From assembly GCA_041685075.1 (NCBI GenBank), contig JAWLGN010000288.1:1-7147 (forward strand): 7,147 nt of DNA, given 5' to 3'. A model generated the notes under the pieces. It had not been told where the DNA came from. It saw only the letters and a list, made by a program, of their open reading frames with translations, and ran no database searches. Both the position numbers and the translations under genes were made by a program. Of this stretch, positions 5,811 through 7,147 are shown in pieces (the stretch's first letter is position 1; every line of letters begins with the position of its first letter). Source of the stretch: JAMCRM01 sp041685075. GTDB taxonomy: Bacteria; Acidobacteriota; Terriglobia; Bryobacterales; Bryobacteraceae.

Positions 5811-7147
5811 ACTTTCTCGCCCCACTCCACGCCGTGCATGTCGCCGGTCCTGAGAAACCGATCGTGCATGCGGAAGGCGGCCGCGAGCGTGTGGGGTGTG
5901 TGGCCGGAGCCGACCATCTTGAGATAACGCTCCAGGGGTTCACGGAAGTCCGGGTGCGCGCAGTTCTGGATAATCAGGTAGGCGCGCTCGTAGGGCGAGC
6001 GGCCGCGCAGGTCCGCGATGCCCCACTCCGTCGCCACGACCTGCACGGAGTGCTCGCTGTGGTCCACGTGGCTCACCAGCGGCACGATGGTGCTGATCTT
6101 CCCGTCCTTGGCCGTCGAAGGGCAGGTGAAGATCGAAAGGTAGGCGTTGCGCGTGAAGTCGCCCGAGCCGCCGATGCCGTTCATCAACTGCCGCCCCATC
6201 ACGTGGGTGCTATTGACGTTGCCGAAGATGTCCACCTCGATGGCGGTGTTGATGGAGATGATGCCCAGGCGGCGGATCACCTCGGGGTGATTGCTGATCT
6301 CCTGCGGGCGCATCAGCAGCCGCGTGCGGTACCACTCCAGGTTGGAGTAGAGGGTGGCCAGCGCCGGGTGGCTGAGGGTCAGGGAACAGGTGCTGGCGAA
6401 GCGCACGCGCCCCTGCTCCATGAGTTGCAGCACGGAGTCCTGCAGCACCTCGGTGTACATCTCGAAGGGCGGAATCTCCTGGTGCATGCCCAGCGCGCCC
6501 AGCACCGAGTTGGCGATGTTGCCCACGCCGGACTGAATGGGCAGGAAGTTCGGCGGGATGCGGCCCGTGGCCAACTCCGCCGCCAGGAACTCGGCCACCT
6601 GGTTGCCGATGCGCTCCGTAGTAGCGTTGCCGGCGCCGAAGCCGCGGGTCTCGTCGTCCAGTTCCGTTTCTACAACCCCCACGATCTTGGAGGGGTCCAC
6701 CTTCACCACCGGCGAGCCGACGCGGTCGGAGGGCGAGAAGATGGGGATCTCGCGGCGCAGCGGCGGGTCGGCCGGCTCGTAGACATCGTGCATGCCGAGC
6801 AGCGTGGCGGGATGCCTGTGGTTCAGTTCGATGATGATGCGCTCGGCGCGGGAACAGAAGGTCGGCGCCGCGCCCACCGAGGAGGTCAGCACGATACCGC
6901 CCCCGGTGGTCAGGTCGGCGGCTTCCACAACCGCCCAGTGCACCGGCCCGAGAAATCCGTAGCGCAGGGCCTGCGGCATCAGGGAGAGGTGCATGTCGAA
7001 GAAGCGGGTCTCCCCGGCGTTGATGCGGGCGCGCAGGTTGGGATCGCTCTGGTAGGGCGTGCGGAAGCTGATGGCGTCGGCGCGCGCCAGCGCACCGTCG
7101 ATCGAATCCCCGGTGGAGGCTCCCGTGAGCACGCCGATGCGGAACTC
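5807..7147 (-). CDS. Acetyl-CoA hydrolase / succinyl-CoA:acetate CoA-transferase family protein (5' end outside window)
   Basis: The product moves coenzyme A between short carboxylic acids, or hydrolyses acetyl-CoA, in the cytoplasm. The frame stays open to the right edge, reading five codons (EFRIG) before the GTG at 7132. That GTG is therefore internal, and roughly 60-70 N-terminal residues are probably missing. Counting from that codon, family landmarks are TGASTGDSIDGAL (3-15), DMHLS (46-50), IELNHRHP (101-108), LPIQSGVGNIANSVLG (197-212), MYTEVLQD (225-232), GNVNSTH (304-310), the glycine-rich GIGGSGDF (319-326) and the C-terminal ATEWGIADLRG (367-377). The glutamate in YTEV (228) is the likely catalytic residue that forms the CoA thioester, by analogy with AarC of Acetobacter. 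Transferase and hydrolase members share all of these, so sequence alone does not decide between them; transferase is more usual in bacteria. The stop TAA overlaps the stop of the dioxygenase gene on the other strand. Confidence 0.93.
   Translation of the reverse strand, partial: EFRIGVLTGASTGDSIDGALARADAISFRTPYQSDPNLRARINAGETRFFDMHLSLMPQALRYGFLGPVHWAVVEAADLTTGGGIVLTSSVGAAPTFCSRAERIIIELNHRHPATLLGMHDVYEPADPPLRREIPIFSPSDRVGSPVVKVDPSKIVGVVETELDDETRGFGAGNATTERIGNQVAEFLAAELATGRIPPNFLPIQSGVGNIANSVLGALGMHQEIPPFEMYTEVLQDSVLQLMEQGRVRFASTCSLTLSHPALATLYSNLEWYRTRLLMRPQEISNHPEVIRRLGIISINTAIEVDIFGNVNSTHVMGRQLMNGIGGSGDFTRNAYLSIFTCPSTAKDGKISTIVPLVSHVDHSEHSVQVVATEWGIADLRGRSPYERAYLIIQNCAHPDFREPLERYLKMVGSGHTPHTLAAAFRMHDRFLRTGDMHGVEWGEKV

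Noticed and set aside
5241..5825. Minus-strand open frame of 194 codons opposite the dioxygenase
   Set aside because: The PhyH iron-binding motifs are on the plus strand. This frame also runs across the true stop of the CoA-transferase gene and shows no family signature.

Overview
The window is GC-rich chromosomal DNA with tightly packed genes from a diderm (Gram-negative-type) bacterium. The evidence for an outer membrane is a large TonB-dependent receptor with a signal peptide and a barrel strand ending in Phe. The receptor opens with a carboxypeptidase-regulatory-like domain, and there is a free-standing TrpB2-type tryptophan synthase beta chain. With the GC content, this fits Acidobacteriota or a similar soil or sediment lineage. 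That placement is inference; a tree of the RpoA and L17 proteins would settle it. I see no mobile elements, tRNA or rRNA genes, or CRISPR arrays.

Layout. (1) Positions 1-857, plus strand: the end of a ribosomal protein operon, with the 3' part of rpoA (alpha C-terminal domain), rplQ (L17) and an intrinsic terminator. (2) 884-2236, minus strand: a complete trpB2-type gene converging on that operon, with a GTG start, a strong ribosome binding site and a candidate extended -10. (3) 2237-2475: a divergent control region. It holds a very good sigma70-type promoter (TTGCCA, 17 bp, TATACT) facing right. (4) 2476-4833, plus: a FecA-family TonB-dependent receptor, best started at a TTG just after a perfect Shine-Dalgarno and a normal signal peptide. 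(5) 4867-4903: a 10-bp stem-loop, followed at 4920-5810 by a phytanoyl-CoA dioxygenase (PhyH) family Fe(II)/2-oxoglutarate oxygenase. (6) 5807-7147, minus: an acetyl-CoA hydrolase / CoA-transferase family gene that runs off the right edge. Its stop codon overlaps that of the dioxygenase tail to tail.

How the genes relate. The first two genes belong to the transcription and translation core. The TrpB2 protein probably makes tryptophan from indole and serine, or salvages indole, without an adjacent trpA. The receptor and the dioxygenase are the only likely functional pair: an importer of a ferric chelate or similar ligand, followed by an oxygenase that could act on the imported compound or simply depend on iron. 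That link rests on order and strand alone. The CoA-transferase belongs to acetate/succinate metabolism and has no visible tie to the rest. I do not see a clearly new multi-gene system. The points most worth a second look are the receptor's hybrid domain build, its promoter with symmetrically placed GCAAA/TTTGC half-sites, and the receptor-dioxygenase pairing.
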